Source: Rhodocyclaceae bacterium (GTDB taxonomy: Bacteria; Pseudomonadota; Gammaproteobacteria; Burkholderiales; Rhodocyclaceae). From it: a stretch of 64,000 bases of DNA. The notes beneath the pieces were generated by a model. It did no database searches and was not told the DNA's origin. It saw nothing but the letters and a program-made list of their open reading frames with translations. This document shows positions 50,117 through 61,125 of the stretch, piece after piece; the stretch's first letter is position 1; the number at the start of each line of letters is the position of its first letter. Position numbers and translations under genes: made by a program. Location of the stretch: assembly GCA_028713915.1 (NCBI GenBank), contig JAQTNK010000010.1, positions 34,598 to 98,597 of the forward strand, written 5' to 3'.

Positions 50117-51120
50117 TCGGACGACCTCGCGTGATCAGTGAACAAGGCCGGTTCGCCTCCGGTGTGCACGAACACCAGCGGCCGGCCGTCGTCGCGCAGG
50201 CCATCCGCGGCCAGCGCCGCAAGAGCGGCAAACGCCTTCCCCGTATAGGTGGGATCGAAGAACACGCCCTCGGTGCGCGCCGCCACAGTGATGGCCGCAT
50301 CGCCCGCGCGCGTCGGAACGCCATAGCCCGCGCCGATGAAACCGCCGTGGATGACGACATCCGTTTCGCTTAACGTGGTGCCGACACCGATAAGCGCCGC
50401 GGCTTCCGTCGCCAGGGCAAGCACGCGCGCACGCGCCTCCGGCGCCGGCCGGCTCACCGTCACGCCCTCGACTTTCCAGGGCGCGCCGAGAAGTTCCGTG
50501 CCCAGCAGCCAGCCCGCCAGCGTTCCACCGGATCCGACCGCGAGCACAATCCGTCCCGGTCGCAGCCCGCGCGCGTCACATTGCAAATAGAGCTCGCGAG
50601 CCGCCAGGACATGGCCCAGCACGCCCAGCGCACAGGCGCCGCCGCGCGGTATGGCATAGGCGCGGCGCCCTGCGCGCGCCAGCGCCAGCACCGCCTCGTC
50701 GATGCCGCCATCCACGGAGTCGCGATCGTCATTGTTCGTAAACCGCGTCTGTGCGCCGAGCATGCGCGTCAGGCGCAAGTTGCCCTGCACCGACGCCGGC
50801 TCCCGCCCCCAATAGACCGCGACTGCATCGAGGCCGCAGTGCGCGGCGGCGGCGGCGGTCGCCCGCACATGATTCGACTGCGGACCAGCGCCGGTGACGA
50901 GAACTTCGGCGTGGTTGGCCTGGGCATCGGCCAACAGGAATTCGAGTCCGCGCACCTTGTTGCCGCCGAAGCCGAAGCCGATCAGTTCGTCGCGCTTGAG
51001 CCACAGCTCCGGAACGCCGATGGCACTGGCCAGCTTCGGCGCCTCCGTCAGCGGCGTCGGCAGCACGGCGAGCGGCTGGCGCGGCAGGGCGTCGAGGCGC
51101 GCAAACGCTTCAGCGTTCAC
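50113..51120 (-). CDS. PLP enzyme of the D-cysteine desulfhydrase/ACC deaminase family (XcbE/CuyA-like)
   Basis: A 335-residue fold type II PLP enzyme with PLP Lys55 in FGFGGNKVRGLEF, the GAGPQSNHVRA phosphate/carboxylate loop and a glycine-rich AVGSGGTLAGWLLG. Family members act on D-cysteine, ACC or, in CuyA, L-cysteate. A PLP protein of this family is part of the bacterial CoM biosynthesis locus of Xanthobacter (xcbE1), and the gene order here matches that role. Start GTG 51120 overlaps the upstream lyase stop (GTGA). The exact reaction cannot be read from sequence. Confidence 0.85.
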   Translation of the reverse strand: MNAEAFARLDALPRQPLAVLPTPLTEAPKLASAIGVPELWLKRDELIGFGFGGNKVRGLEFLLADAQANHAEVLVTGAGPQSNHVRATAAAAAHCGLDAVAVYWGREPASVQGNLRLTRMLGAQTRFTNNDDRDSVDGGIDEAVLALARAGRRAYAIPRGGACALGVLGHVLAARELYLQCDARGLRPGRIVLAVGSGGTLAGWLLGTELLGAPWKVEGVTVSRPAPEARARVLALATEAAALIGVGTTLSETDVVIHGGFIGAGYGVPTRAGDAAITVAARTEGVFFDPTYTGKAFAALAALAADGLRDDGRPLVFVHTGGEPALFTDHARSSE

Positions 51121-52472
51121 ACGGCCTCCGCCAGTACGCGGTCGACCATCGCCGCGCATTGGCCGGTGTGGTGACGATAGTCGAGCAAGCGATCAAGTTC
51201 GGCATTGCTCAAGGCACTGCGGATCGCCTCGTTTTCGCGCACGGCGTCGATGAAGCCTTGTCCGCGCTCGCGCGCCGCGGCGGCCGTCTCGTAGAGCAGC
51301 CAATGGGCAGCATCGCGCCCGAGCCGGGGCGCCAGCGCCAGCATGATCGCCTCCGACAGCACGGCGCCGCCGCTGGCGGCAAGGTTCATGTACATCCGCC
51401 CCTCGTCGACTTCCAGTTGCGCGCTGAGGTCGCCGAGCAGTTCGACCGCGCGCGCGGCAAGCATCGTCGCCTCGGGAATCGCGAACCATTCCGTCTTCCA
51501 GGCGCGGCCGTCGCGTTCGTGATCGTGCACCACGCCTTCGAGAACGGCTGCGCCCAGATGGCGCACGCCGCGCGCCAGGGTGCCGAGGTGCTCGCTGATC
51601 TCGGGGTTGCGCTTGTGCGGCATGGTGATGCTGCCGACCGTGCCGGCGACGAAGCGCTCCTTCACTTCGCCGATCTCCGAGCGTTGCAGGTTATAGACCT
51701 CGTGCCCGATGCGGTCGGCGGTGCCGGTGATCAACGTCAGCAGCGCGCACCATTCCGCATACACGTCGCGGCTCGAGGTCCACGTCAGGGAGGGCACGCC
51801 CAGTCCAAGCCGTTCGGCAAAGCGGCGCTGTATCGCCAGCGCGTCGGGGCCGAGCGAAGAGGCGCTGCCGACGCCCCCGGCGAGCTGAACGATATCCATG
51901 CGCGACTCGATCTCGCGCAGGCGCGCCAGGTTGCGGCGCACCTCGGCAAGCCAGCCGGCCACCTTGAAGCCGAAGGTGATCGGCAAACCTTGCTGGCCGT
52001 GGGTGCGTCCGGCCATGATGGTGTCGCGATGACGGCGCGCCAGCACGGCGAGCGCGCCGGCGGCGGTCTTCAAGTCGGACTCGATGATGCGGCGAGCCGT
52101 GCGCAAGGACAGCATCAGCCAGGTGTCGGTCACATCCTGAACCGTCGCGCCGGTATAGACCCAGCCGGCGGCTTCCGGCGCCAGCCGACTCTGGACGGCC
52201 CGGATCAGGCCCTGCATCGAGTGGCCGCTCTCCTCGCGGCCACGGCGAATTTCCTCGATGAACGCGGCATCCACGCCGAGCGTCCGGCACAGCGCAGCGA
52301 TTTCCTTCGCGGCAGGCGGCGGGATGAGTTCATGCTCGCCCTCGACCTCGGCCAGCACGGCGATGATTTCCAACCAGGCGCGGGTGCGCGGAATCTCCTC
52401 GAACAAGTCTTTGACCGAGCGCTTGCTCCACAAGCTGCCGAAAATCACCGAATCGATCATTGACGCGGCCAT
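51117..52472 (-). CDS. Aspartase/fumarase-superfamily lyase 2 (adenylosuccinate-lyase-like), CoM biosynthesis
   Basis: A 451-residue lyase of the PurB/CMLE branch, with GRTHGQQGLPITFG (catalytic His region, about 156-170) and the signature loop GSITMPHKRNPEISE (280-294). It is not housekeeping PurB: the loop has Ser-Ile where GSS is usual. Its neighbours are ComA-like and PLP genes. In Xanthobacter, members of this superfamily carry out elimination/addition chemistry on phosphosulfolactate-derived intermediates. It shares TAATG with the other lyase gene. Confidence 0.85.
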   Translation of the reverse strand: MAASMIDSVIFGSLWSKRSVKDLFEEIPRTRAWLEIIAVLAEVEGEHELIPPPAAKEIAALCRTLGVDAAFIEEIRRGREESGHSMQGLIRAVQSRLAPEAAGWVYTGATVQDVTDTWLMLSLRTARRIIESDLKTAAGALAVLARRHRDTIMAGRTHGQQGLPITFGFKVAGWLAEVRRNLARLREIESRMDIVQLAGGVGSASSLGPDALAIQRRFAERLGLGVPSLTWTSSRDVYAEWCALLTLITGTADRIGHEVYNLQRSEIGEVKERFVAGTVGSITMPHKRNPEISEHLGTLARGVRHLGAAVLEGVVHDHERDGRAWKTEWFAIPEATMLAARAVELLGDLSAQLEVDEGRMYMNLAASGGAVLSEAIMLALAPRLGRDAAHWLLYETAAAARERGQGFIDAVRENEAIRSALSNAELDRLLDYRHHTGQCAAMVDRVLAEAV

Positions 52473-54004
52473 TACGCTTCCCCGATCAGGTGGCGCGCTG
52501 CCGCCAGCAGGTCGGCGCGCGCGCGCTCATTGCGCTCACCCGCCGACTGCTGCCAAGCCATGCCGATTTCAAGCGCCTTGCGACATTCGGCAATCATTGC
52601 GGACATCGGCGCTTCGGCAGCACCGCCCGCGCCAGTGCGCGCCGCGATGGCCGCGCGCGGATCGAGGGCGCGCGCGAGGACGTCGGCGCCGATGCTCACC
52701 TTCCGCCCCAAGGCGGCGTCGGCGGCGCCCGCCACGTCGTCCGGCGTCAGGCTGCCGGCGAGGCGGCGCTCCGCATGCAAGGTCCGGGACAAATGGCCCA
52801 CCAGGCGGTGGGCGGCGCGATAGTCGAGGCCCGCTTCGAGGACCAGCACTTCGGCCAGGTCCGTGGCGAGGACGAAGCTGTTGAGCGTGCGCGCGGCGTT
52901 GTCCGCCGAAAGCGTCAGGCCGCCGAGCGCCGCGCCCAGCACCTCGGCCGCGCCGGCCGCGAGCGCAAGGGCGCGCGGCAGTTCGCCATAGGCCAGCATG
53001 CGGTTGTCCATCTGGCCGCTGGGCGTGCGGCCGGACGCCGCCAGCGCCGCCTGAATGCCAATGGCCTGATTGGCAGTTGCGCGGACATACGCAAGCGAGA
53101 AGGGATTCTTCTTCTGCGGCATGATCTTGCTCGCGCGCGCCTGGCCGTCGCCGAGTTCCACCAGGCCGAACTCGACGGTGGCGAACACCATCAGGTCTTC
53201 GGCCAGCCGGTCGAGATTCACTAGTCCCGCGACGACGACCGCCATGCCCTCGATCGGCAAGTCCGCTTGCCACATCGCGTCGCGTGCATGCGGCACCAGC
53301 CGGCGAAAGCCGAGCAACTCCGCAACGCGCTGCCGGTCGGGCGCCAGGCGCGAGCCATTGGTGCTGCCGCAGCCGGAAGGGCTGCGGTCGACGCGCGCAT
53401 AGAAGGACTGTGCCCGCTCGATGTCGCGCAGCACCGGATAGAGGAAGCCCAATAGATAGTGGCCGAAGCTCGTGGGCTGGCCGGCCTGGAGGTAGGTGTA
53501 ATCCGCGACCAGTGCGTGCCGGTGCTGCTCGGCCATATCGACGAGTTTGCTGCCGATGTCCGCCAGCGCCCGTACCAGCCCGAGAGTCTGCTCACGCACG
53601 ACGAGATGGAATGCCGTAGTCGTCGCCTCGCGCCGCGCCCGCCCCGCGCCTAGCCAGCCCGCGGCGGGCGTGCGGCGCATCAGCCAGGCTTCGCGGTTGG
53701 TGTAGAGGTCGCCGCAGGCGGCGTCGAGTGGCAGCGCCGAAGGTCGCTCCTGCAGTTCAAGCAGTGCCGCCAGCAGCGGTCGACCGACGTCGCGGGCGAC
53801 GACGCCGGCGTCGATCAAGCCGAGCGCATAGGCGATATCGACCAATCCCATGGCTTCGGCGAGCGGGCGCTGATTGCGCAATTCCTCGGCGAAGGCGTGG
53901 GCGACGAGTTCCGCCGCCGGCGCCGCCGCAAGACGTCCACCGACTTCGAGCGCATCGTGCGCACTTGCCATCCCCACCTCGGCGGCGAGTTCACTACTTC
54001 GCAC
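52472..54004 (-). CDS. Aspartase/fumarase-superfamily lyase 1 (argininosuccinate-lyase-like), CoM biosynthesis
   Basis: About 510 residues. It resembles argininosuccinate lyase ([17 protein letters not shown], signature loop [14 protein letters not shown] at about 291-304), but the usual YTHLQ motif reads YTYLQ (about 169-173). This replaces a catalytic-site His, so arginine metabolism is unlikely. Together with lyase 2 it fits the phosphate-elimination step of bacterial CoM synthesis (phosphosulfolactate to sulfoacrylate). The start GTG 54004 is preceded by GGAGG and overlaps the comA stop by 11 bases; ATG 53971 is the alternative. Confidence 0.83.
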   Translation of the reverse strand: MRSSELAAEVGMASAHDALEVGGRLAAAPAAELVAHAFAEELRNQRPLAEAMGLVDIAYALGLIDAGVVARDVGRPLLAALLELQERPSALPLDAACGDLYTNREAWLMRRTPAAGWLGAGRARREATTTAFHLVVREQTLGLVRALADIGSKLVDMAEQHRHALVADYTYLQAGQPTSFGHYLLGFLYPVLRDIERAQSFYARVDRSPSGCGSTNGSRLAPDRQRVAELLGFRRLVPHARDAMWQADLPIEGMAVVVAGLVNLDRLAEDLMVFATVEFGLVELGDGQARASKIMPQKKNPFSLAYVRATANQAIGIQAALAASGRTPSGQMDNRMLAYGELPRALALAAGAAEVLGAALGGLTLSADNAARTLNSFVLATDLAEVLVLEAGLDYRAAHRLVGHLSRTLHAERRLAGSLTPDDVAGAADAALGRKVSIGADVLARALDPRAAIAARTGAGGAAEAPMSAMIAECRKALEIGMAWQQSAGERNERARADLLAAARHLIGEA

Positions 54005-54866
54005 TGTAGGCCTCCACGGTGCGCGCACCTTCGATCTGGTCCGGATCCCACTCGCCAGTCCGCGCCATGGCATCGGCGATCGGCTTCAAGGTTTCGAAAC
54101 GCAGCCCGAGCCGCAGCGCCTCCAGGGCCAGCACGCGCTCGGGCGCGATATTGCCCAGGCCGACGTTGCAGCCGAAGCGCTCGACCAGTGCGGTCTGCTG
54201 ATTCTTGAGCGGCGCTTCCCAGATCAGGCGATCGACTTTGTCGCCCATGATCCTGGCAAAGGTTTCGAGTGCTGCGCAATCGATCCGGCCCTCGTCGTCG
54301 AAGACTCCGACCCCCTGCCCGCATTCGCGTCCTTCGACGATGACCCAATGCGCGCCGGCTTCCAGGTCGTGCAAGGCTTCGATCGCGAGCTGCTCGGCAC
54401 CGGGCTGTGCGCGCGGATCCTTCTTGCCGACTTCGGTAATCGGCACGAGACCGGCCGCAATGGCGCAGTCGATCACCCGCCGGCGCCGGAACGGGGGGAG
54501 CTCGATGGTGCCGTCGGATATCTCCACGGCCGTGAAGCCGAGGTCGATGGCCAGCGACATGTAGTCGCGACAGTGGTGCTGGAGTATCGCTGCCTCGAAC
54601 AGCGTCCCGCCTGGGCAGGCGAGAACCTTGCGCGCGACGATCATTTCGAGCTTGCGCGCCAGGATTTCCGGCGGCACGAAGACCGAGGTACCGAAACTGA
54701 GCTTCCAGATGTCGATGTAGTCGCCGGCCATTTCGAGGACGTCCGCCGTCGCATGGAGACCGAGTCCGGTGTCGATCACCATGGTCAAGCCGGTGGATCG
54801 CGGCGCCATCGTTCGAGTGCGCTGGCGCTCGGCGATCACGGCAAGGTCCCCCCAGTGGCTACGCAT
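53994..54866 (-). CDS. comA: Phosphosulfolactate synthase (ComA/XcbB-like)
   Basis: A 290-residue TIM-barrel enzyme that adds sulfite to phosphoenolpyruvate to give (2R)-phosphosulfolactate, the first step of CoM synthesis. Recognisable family segments are TMVIDTGLG (about 27-35), [14 protein letters not shown] (about 47-60), [14 protein letters not shown] and [16 protein letters not shown]. It is an archaeal-type enzyme, rare in bacteria except in alkene/epoxide-metabolising loci. It overlaps both neighbours (8 and 11 bases), showing tight coupling to the 309-aa gene and lyase 1. Confidence 0.92.
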   Translation of the reverse strand: MRSHWGDLAVIAERQRTRTMAPRSTGLTMVIDTGLGLHATADVLEMAGDYIDIWKLSFGTSVFVPPEILARKLEMIVARKVLACPGGTLFEAAILQHHCRDYMSLAIDLGFTAVEISDGTIELPPFRRRRVIDCAIAAGLVPITEVGKKDPRAQPGAEQLAIEALHDLEAGAHWVIVEGRECGQGVGVFDDEGRIDCAALETFARIMGDKVDRLIWEAPLKNQQTALVERFGCNVGLGNIAPERVLALEALRLGLRFETLKPIADAMARTGEWDPDQIEGARTVEAYSAK

Positions 54867-55788
54867 GGTCGTCGACCTCCGTCAGTTCGCGCAGCGCTCG
54901 CTCCACCATCGCAAGGTCGGAGCCCCACGGCACCGTCATGACCTGGCCCTCGCGCTCGATGTCGAATTCGAGCAGGCAGCACTTCAGCAGCGTCGGCTCG
55001 CTGCGCTTGCCCGCGATCTGGCGCGGGCACATCTCGACGCGCGGCGGCTCGTCGCCGTAGTAATGGCGGTGAAACTGGAGGCTGCGCTCGCAGCCGACCA
55101 ACACCCAGTCGCGCCGCTCGGCCGGCCGTTCGTCGAGAAAGCTGACCGGCGCACCGAGATCGTCCAGCCCACCCGAGCGACATGGCACCAGGTACTCGCG
55201 CGCCGAACACTGGCGGGCAAGCTCGGTGAGTTCGATGCGTTCCAGTTCGACGCGGATGGGCGGAAGATCGGCATAGCTCAGCACGCGCTTCACCAGATCG
55301 TAGAGCTTCGGCGGATCCGGCGGCGCGACTTCCACGACGCGAAACACAAACGGGGCGGGGTGGTGGATGAAATTCACATGGTCGTAGAGGCCCTCGACGA
55401 TCAGGCAGCGATCCGGTCCGACGCCATGCCGGTAAGCCAGATCCGCCAGCGCCGATCGATTGCCGCAGTCAGTCTGCGGATCTTTGACGAAGACGCAGAC
55501 ATCAGGCAGCGCCAGCACCTCGACCGCCGTAATCGGGGAGAACAGCGGTTCGTCCGACGTGCGTGTAATCGCGATCACGGCGTGGGGCATGTCTTCAAAG
55601 CGCGTGTCAGCACCGTTCCCCGCCCGCAGGACGATGAAGTCGCTGCGCCGGTAAGCTTCGCGCCCGAGAAAATGCGCAGTGATCGCTTCCGCCGTCATCG
55701 GGCCGGCATACCACTGCACGCTCACCCGCCGATACGGCAGCGGTACGACATTGAGCTGCTCTCCGAGCCTGGGCGCTTGACTCAACAT
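54859..55788 (-). CDS. Cysteine-rich protein of unknown function in the CoM cluster
   Basis: A 309-residue soluble protein not recognised as any family. It has nine cysteines (98, 108, 128, 194, 203, 233, 254, 270, 271), including a late CC pair, and a His-rich FHRHYY near 239. There is no signal peptide or membrane helix. It overlaps comA by 8 bases, so it is probably made in step with it. A role in metal binding or in sulfur transfer for the thiolation step is conceivable but unproved. The ATG (MLSQAPRLG) follows an AGGGAG ribosome-binding site. Confidence 0.8.
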   Translation of the reverse strand: MLSQAPRLGEQLNVVPLPYRRVSVQWYAGPMTAEAITAHFLGREAYRRSDFIVLRAGNGADTRFEDMPHAVIAITRTSDEPLFSPITAVEVLALPDVCVFVKDPQTDCGNRSALADLAYRHGVGPDRCLIVEGLYDHVNFIHHPAPFVFRVVEVAPPDPPKLYDLVKRVLSYADLPPIRVELERIELTELARQCSAREYLVPCRSGGLDDLGAPVSFLDERPAERRDWVLVGCERSLQFHRHYYGDEPPRVEMCPRQIAGKRSEPTLLKCCLLEFDIEREGQVMTVPWGSDLAMVERALRELTEVDDHA

Positions 55789-55807
55789 TTTTCGTCTCCC
55801 TCAACCT

Positions 55808-56653
55808 TCAAACGTGAGCGACCGGAAAGCTGCGCTTGCGATCCACCGGCCGCAGTTCCTTGACATGAACCTGGAGCGGGTCGAGCTTGCGGATGATGGC
55901 TACGCTGGCCGCGTCCGGCAGGGGAATCGCGGCGACAGTTTCGGCAACGCGCAACTCAAACCCGGTGCTCTCCTTGACCTCGTTGAGATCCACGTCGGGA
56001 TACAGGGCCAGCAGGCGCAGATGCCCTTCCTGGTCGAAGTCGAAATAGCCGAGTTCGGTAATCACCGAATCCGGACCGGCACCGCGATGCTTGAACTCGC
56101 TGCGCGGCCGCCCGTCGGCGCTGCGATGGCCGAGGCTGGTGACGAAATCGCAGCGCTCGACGAGGCGGTATTGGCGCTTGCCGTCCTTGCCGGGAGGACT
56201 CCGGTGCGCGGGCGTCCACAGCGTGACCTTATCGACGTCGCAAGAGAGATTGCAGCCGCCGCCGCCGCCCGGCAGCTTGAGCTTCAGACGGTCTTCGCCC
56301 AGGCGGCTGACGTTGGCATTGCCCCAACGGTCTATCTGCAAGCCGGAGAGGAACATCCGGTCCATGCGTCCCGATGCCGCCAGGTCGAACAACTCCTCGA
56401 TGTCGACGGAACATTCGGCGCCGCGGTCGAGCACCCAATCGTTGGACGTCGGCGTCAGGAACGGCGGCGTCGGATTGAGGCCGTAGGTGGCGCCCGCCAC
56501 GAAAACCAGATCCGGCGCATGCGTCTGTTTCGCCAGATGCAGGGCGAGCTGGATCAGGGGCGAGCCGAAACCATGAAAAACCAAATCGCCATTCCTGACG
56601 GTGCGCGCGAGGTTATAGATCATCGCCTCGCCGAGCGTACATGTCGCGCTCAT
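55808..56653 (-). CDS. CoA-transferase subunit beta (glutaconate-CoA-transferase/IpdB-like)
   Basis: A 281-residue family I CoA-transferase small subunit with SGLQIDRWGNANVSRLG and the glycine tract LPGGGGGCNLSC. It pairs with the alpha gene just upstream (4-base overlap). Similar subunits include IpdB and glutaconate CoA-transferase B. In this cluster it may activate acetoacetate or another beta-keto acid with CoA, or act on a sulfonated acid (inference). Confidence 0.83.
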   Translation of the reverse strand: MSATCTLGEAMIYNLARTVRNGDLVFHGFGSPLIQLALHLAKQTHAPDLVFVAGATYGLNPTPPFLTPTSNDWVLDRGAECSVDIEELFDLAASGRMDRMFLSGLQIDRWGNANVSRLGEDRLKLKLPGGGGGCNLSCDVDKVTLWTPAHRSPPGKDGKRQYRLVERCDFVTSLGHRSADGRPRSEFKHRGAGPDSVITELGYFDFDQEGHLRLLALYPDVDLNEVKESTGFELRVAETVAAIPLPDAASVAIIRKLDPLQVHVKELRPVDRKRSFPVAHV

Positions 56654-57594
56654 GCTCCAACCTCCTCGTAAAGTTTCATCCAGGCATCGGTACCTTCACT
56701 CCAACTCGCAAGCCGCTCGCGCGTCGCGCTGCCACCGATCGCTTCGAGATAGTCGGCATGGCTCTCGGCGGCGAAGACAAAGGGATCGAGGTATTGGGTC
56801 TTGAAGGCATCCGCACCCGCGCTTGCCGCCGCGTAGTACGCCGCCGTGTGAGGGCGATCGTAGGCATACATCGGATAGCAGGCGGTCGGATGGGCACCGA
56901 ACGGCACCTCGCTCACGGCGGCGACGTAGAAGTAGGGCACGTTGGCGCCGCCCATGTCGCACAACTCGCGGTTGGAAACGATCTTCTCGACGGTGGCGAT
57001 GACTTTCTTGGAGGCCCGCGCGAACAGCAGATCAGCCACCGGCGGACCTTCGATGCGCAGGTTGCCGTGGGCATCTCCGTACTGCGCGTGAATCACGGCA
57101 ACATCCGGTTGCAGCGCCGGCACCAGCAGCAACTCATCCCCGGTGTAGGGACAGATCATCTTTTTGTACTCGGGATGCAGGCCTTCGAAGCTCGTGCCGC
57201 GCACCGACCGCATCGGCATGAACGGAAGACCGAAGGCGGCCGCGCGCAGTTGCTGCACCACCGTGTAGCAGCAGCCGTCTGCGACTTCAACCGCGCCCGA
57301 CTCGCAGGCGCGCCGATAGTTCGGCGCCATGCCGAAGTCCTGCTCGAAGCCGACGTAACTCTCCGCCGACTTCGCGACCAGGCCTGCGCCGCAAAGCAGG
57401 TCGACATCGATGCCGTGCGCCGAGCCGACAACCTGGAGCCCCTTGCGACCGGCGCGCACGAGCGCGCGCAATGCGGCGATGGGTTCCCGCGACGAAAGCC
57501 CGCCGCCGATGGCAAGCCAGTCTCCGTCTTTCACGTGCGCGACGAGCTGGTCGAGACCCACCCGCTTGTCGCTGTTGGGATAGACGCCGCTCAT
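56650..57594 (-). CDS. CoA-transferase subunit alpha (glutaconate-CoA-transferase/IpdA-like)
   Basis: A 314-residue subunit with [16 protein letters not shown] near residues 27-42 (CoA-binding glycine loop) and [20 protein letters not shown] (about 160-179). ATG 57594 overlaps the S-HPCDH stop by 4 bases. The long frame upstream of it is antisense/out-of-frame to the dehydrogenase. Acts with the beta subunit as a heteromer. Confidence 0.83.
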   Translation of the reverse strand: MSGVYPNSDKRVGLDQLVAHVKDGDWLAIGGGLSSREPIAALRALVRAGRKGLQVVGSAHGIDVDLLCGAGLVAKSAESYVGFEQDFGMAPNYRRACESGAVEVADGCCYTVVQQLRAAAFGLPFMPMRSVRGTSFEGLHPEYKKMICPYTGDELLLVPALQPDVAVIHAQYGDAHGNLRIEGPPVADLLFARASKKVIATVEKIVSNRELCDMGGANVPYFYVAAVSEVPFGAHPTACYPMYAYDRPHTAAYYAAASAGADAFKTQYLDPFVFAAESHADYLEAIGGSATRERLASWSEGTDAWMKLYEEVGA

Positions 57595-58358
57595 ATCGCC
57601 GTCATGCCGCCATCTACGGCCAGAATCGACCCGACGCAATAGCTTGACGCGTCCGACAGCAGGAAGGCGACAGCCTCGGCAATCTCTTCCGCCTTGCCGA
57701 AGCGGCCGAGCGGATACTTGGCGAGCCGTCGGGCCATCGCCTCGGCGCTGGTGTCGCTGCCCACCAGGAAATGACCCATCGCCGTTTCGCCCACGGTTCC
57801 CGGACAAACGCAGTTCACGCGAATGCCGTGCTTCGCGTATTCGGCCGCCATCTGGCGCGTGAGGTTCACGACTGCACCCTTGACTGCGCAGTAAGCCGCC
57901 ATGGTGGGAATGCCGACGACGCCGGCCACCGAGCCGACGTTGACGATCGCACCGTGCTTCTGCTCGATCATGCCCGGCAGCACGGCGCGCGACGGCAGGT
58001 AGGTGCCGATGACGTTGACGTCCCACATGGCCTGCCAGCTTGCCGGTGAGCTGTCGTGAACACTGCCGAAGCCCGCGATGCCGGCGTTGTTGAACAAGCC
58101 GTCGATGCCGCCCATCGCCGTGCGCGCCGCGGCCACCGCCGCGTTTACCGCTGCCTCGTCGGTGACATTCACGCCGAAGCCGAAAGCCTTGCCGCCGTCG
58201 GCCGTCAGTGATTTCGCCGAAGCTGTCGCCTTGGCCCCATCGAGATCCAACAGCGCCACTGCCGCGCCTTCACGCACCAGGACTTTTGCCGTCATGAAGC
58301 CGATGCCGGCCGCGCCGCCGGTGATGATGATCTTGCGTCCCGCCAATTTACCTGACAT
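57591..58358 (-). CDS. xecE: 2-(S)-hydroxypropyl-CoM dehydrogenase
   Basis: A 255-residue short-chain dehydrogenase with NAD-binding GGAAGIG and catalytic Ser143, Tyr156 and Lys160. It keeps Arg211 and Lys214 (ARRLAKYP), the residues known to bind the CoM sulfonate in the S-specific enzyme of Xanthobacter. It oxidises 2-(S)-hydroxypropyl-CoM to 2-ketopropyl-CoM. ATG 58358 has the ribosome-binding site AGGAGGA. 57 bases after the R-enzyme gene. Confidence 0.93.
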   Translation of the reverse strand: MSGKLAGRKIIITGGAAGIGFMTAKVLVREGAAVALLDLDGAKATASAKSLTADGGKAFGFGVNVTDEAAVNAAVAAARTAMGGIDGLFNNAGIAGFGSVHDSSPASWQAMWDVNVIGTYLPSRAVLPGMIEQKHGAIVNVGSVAGVVGIPTMAAYCAVKGAVVNLTRQMAAEYAKHGIRVNCVCPGTVGETAMGHFLVGSDTSAEAMARRLAKYPLGRFGKAEEIAEAVAFLLSDASSYCVGSILAVDGGMTAI

Positions 58359-58415
58359 ATATTCCTCCTAGTGCTCAGATTGATATTTACGACTGTTCCC
58401 TGCCAAGCGCTTTTC

Positions 58416-60811
<2,396 letters not shown>

Positions 60812-60841
60812 TCATTGGATCTTGTCTAGGCATTGCACCGC

Positions 60842-61039
60842 TCATCCGCCACAGCAGGGACAACCCTTGCCGTGCGGTTTTTCCCACGGATGTTCCAGGA
60901 TCGGTGCGTCCGGCTTGAGGGCCGCTTCGTGGCTGCCGCACTTTCCGCACACCCAAACCTCGGGTGGGCGCATGCCGGCGAATACCACGCTACGGAACGC
61001 ATGCCCGCAATTCGGACATTGCAATTCGAATACGGGCAT
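60842..61039 (-). CDS. Small zinc-ribbon (FmdB-like) protein
   Basis: A 65-residue protein. Cys8-X2-Cys11 and Cys31-X2-Cys34 form an FmdB/CxxC zinc ribbon (FELQCPNCGHAF, WVCGKCGS). The extreme C-terminus adds a third cysteine-rich patch, CPCCGG, after a His/Lys stretch. It lies between the transferase and 2-KPCC genes. The role is unknown; regulation, metallochaperoning of zinc to XecA, or sulfur handling are possible. Confidence 0.78.
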   Translation of the reverse strand: MPVFELQCPNCGHAFRSVVFAGMRPPEVWVCGKCGSHEAALKPDAPILEHPWEKPHGKGCPCCGG

Positions 61040-61125
61040 ACTTTCTCCTCTCGAAGAATGATCGAATCGAGGGCGCCACCTAATGGGTGACTTGCAGGTC
61101 GCGCCCCGACCGTCTCTCCTGTTTC

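Noticed and set aside
51117..54004. Housekeeping purB and argH
   Set aside because: The catalytic and signature-loop residues deviate in both, and both genes overlap comA or the PLP gene, so a pathway role in CoM synthesis is more likely.
60842..61039. Rubredoxin
   Set aside because: The cysteine spacing and the lack of the rubredoxin CPxCG knuckles fit an FmdB-type zinc ribbon better.
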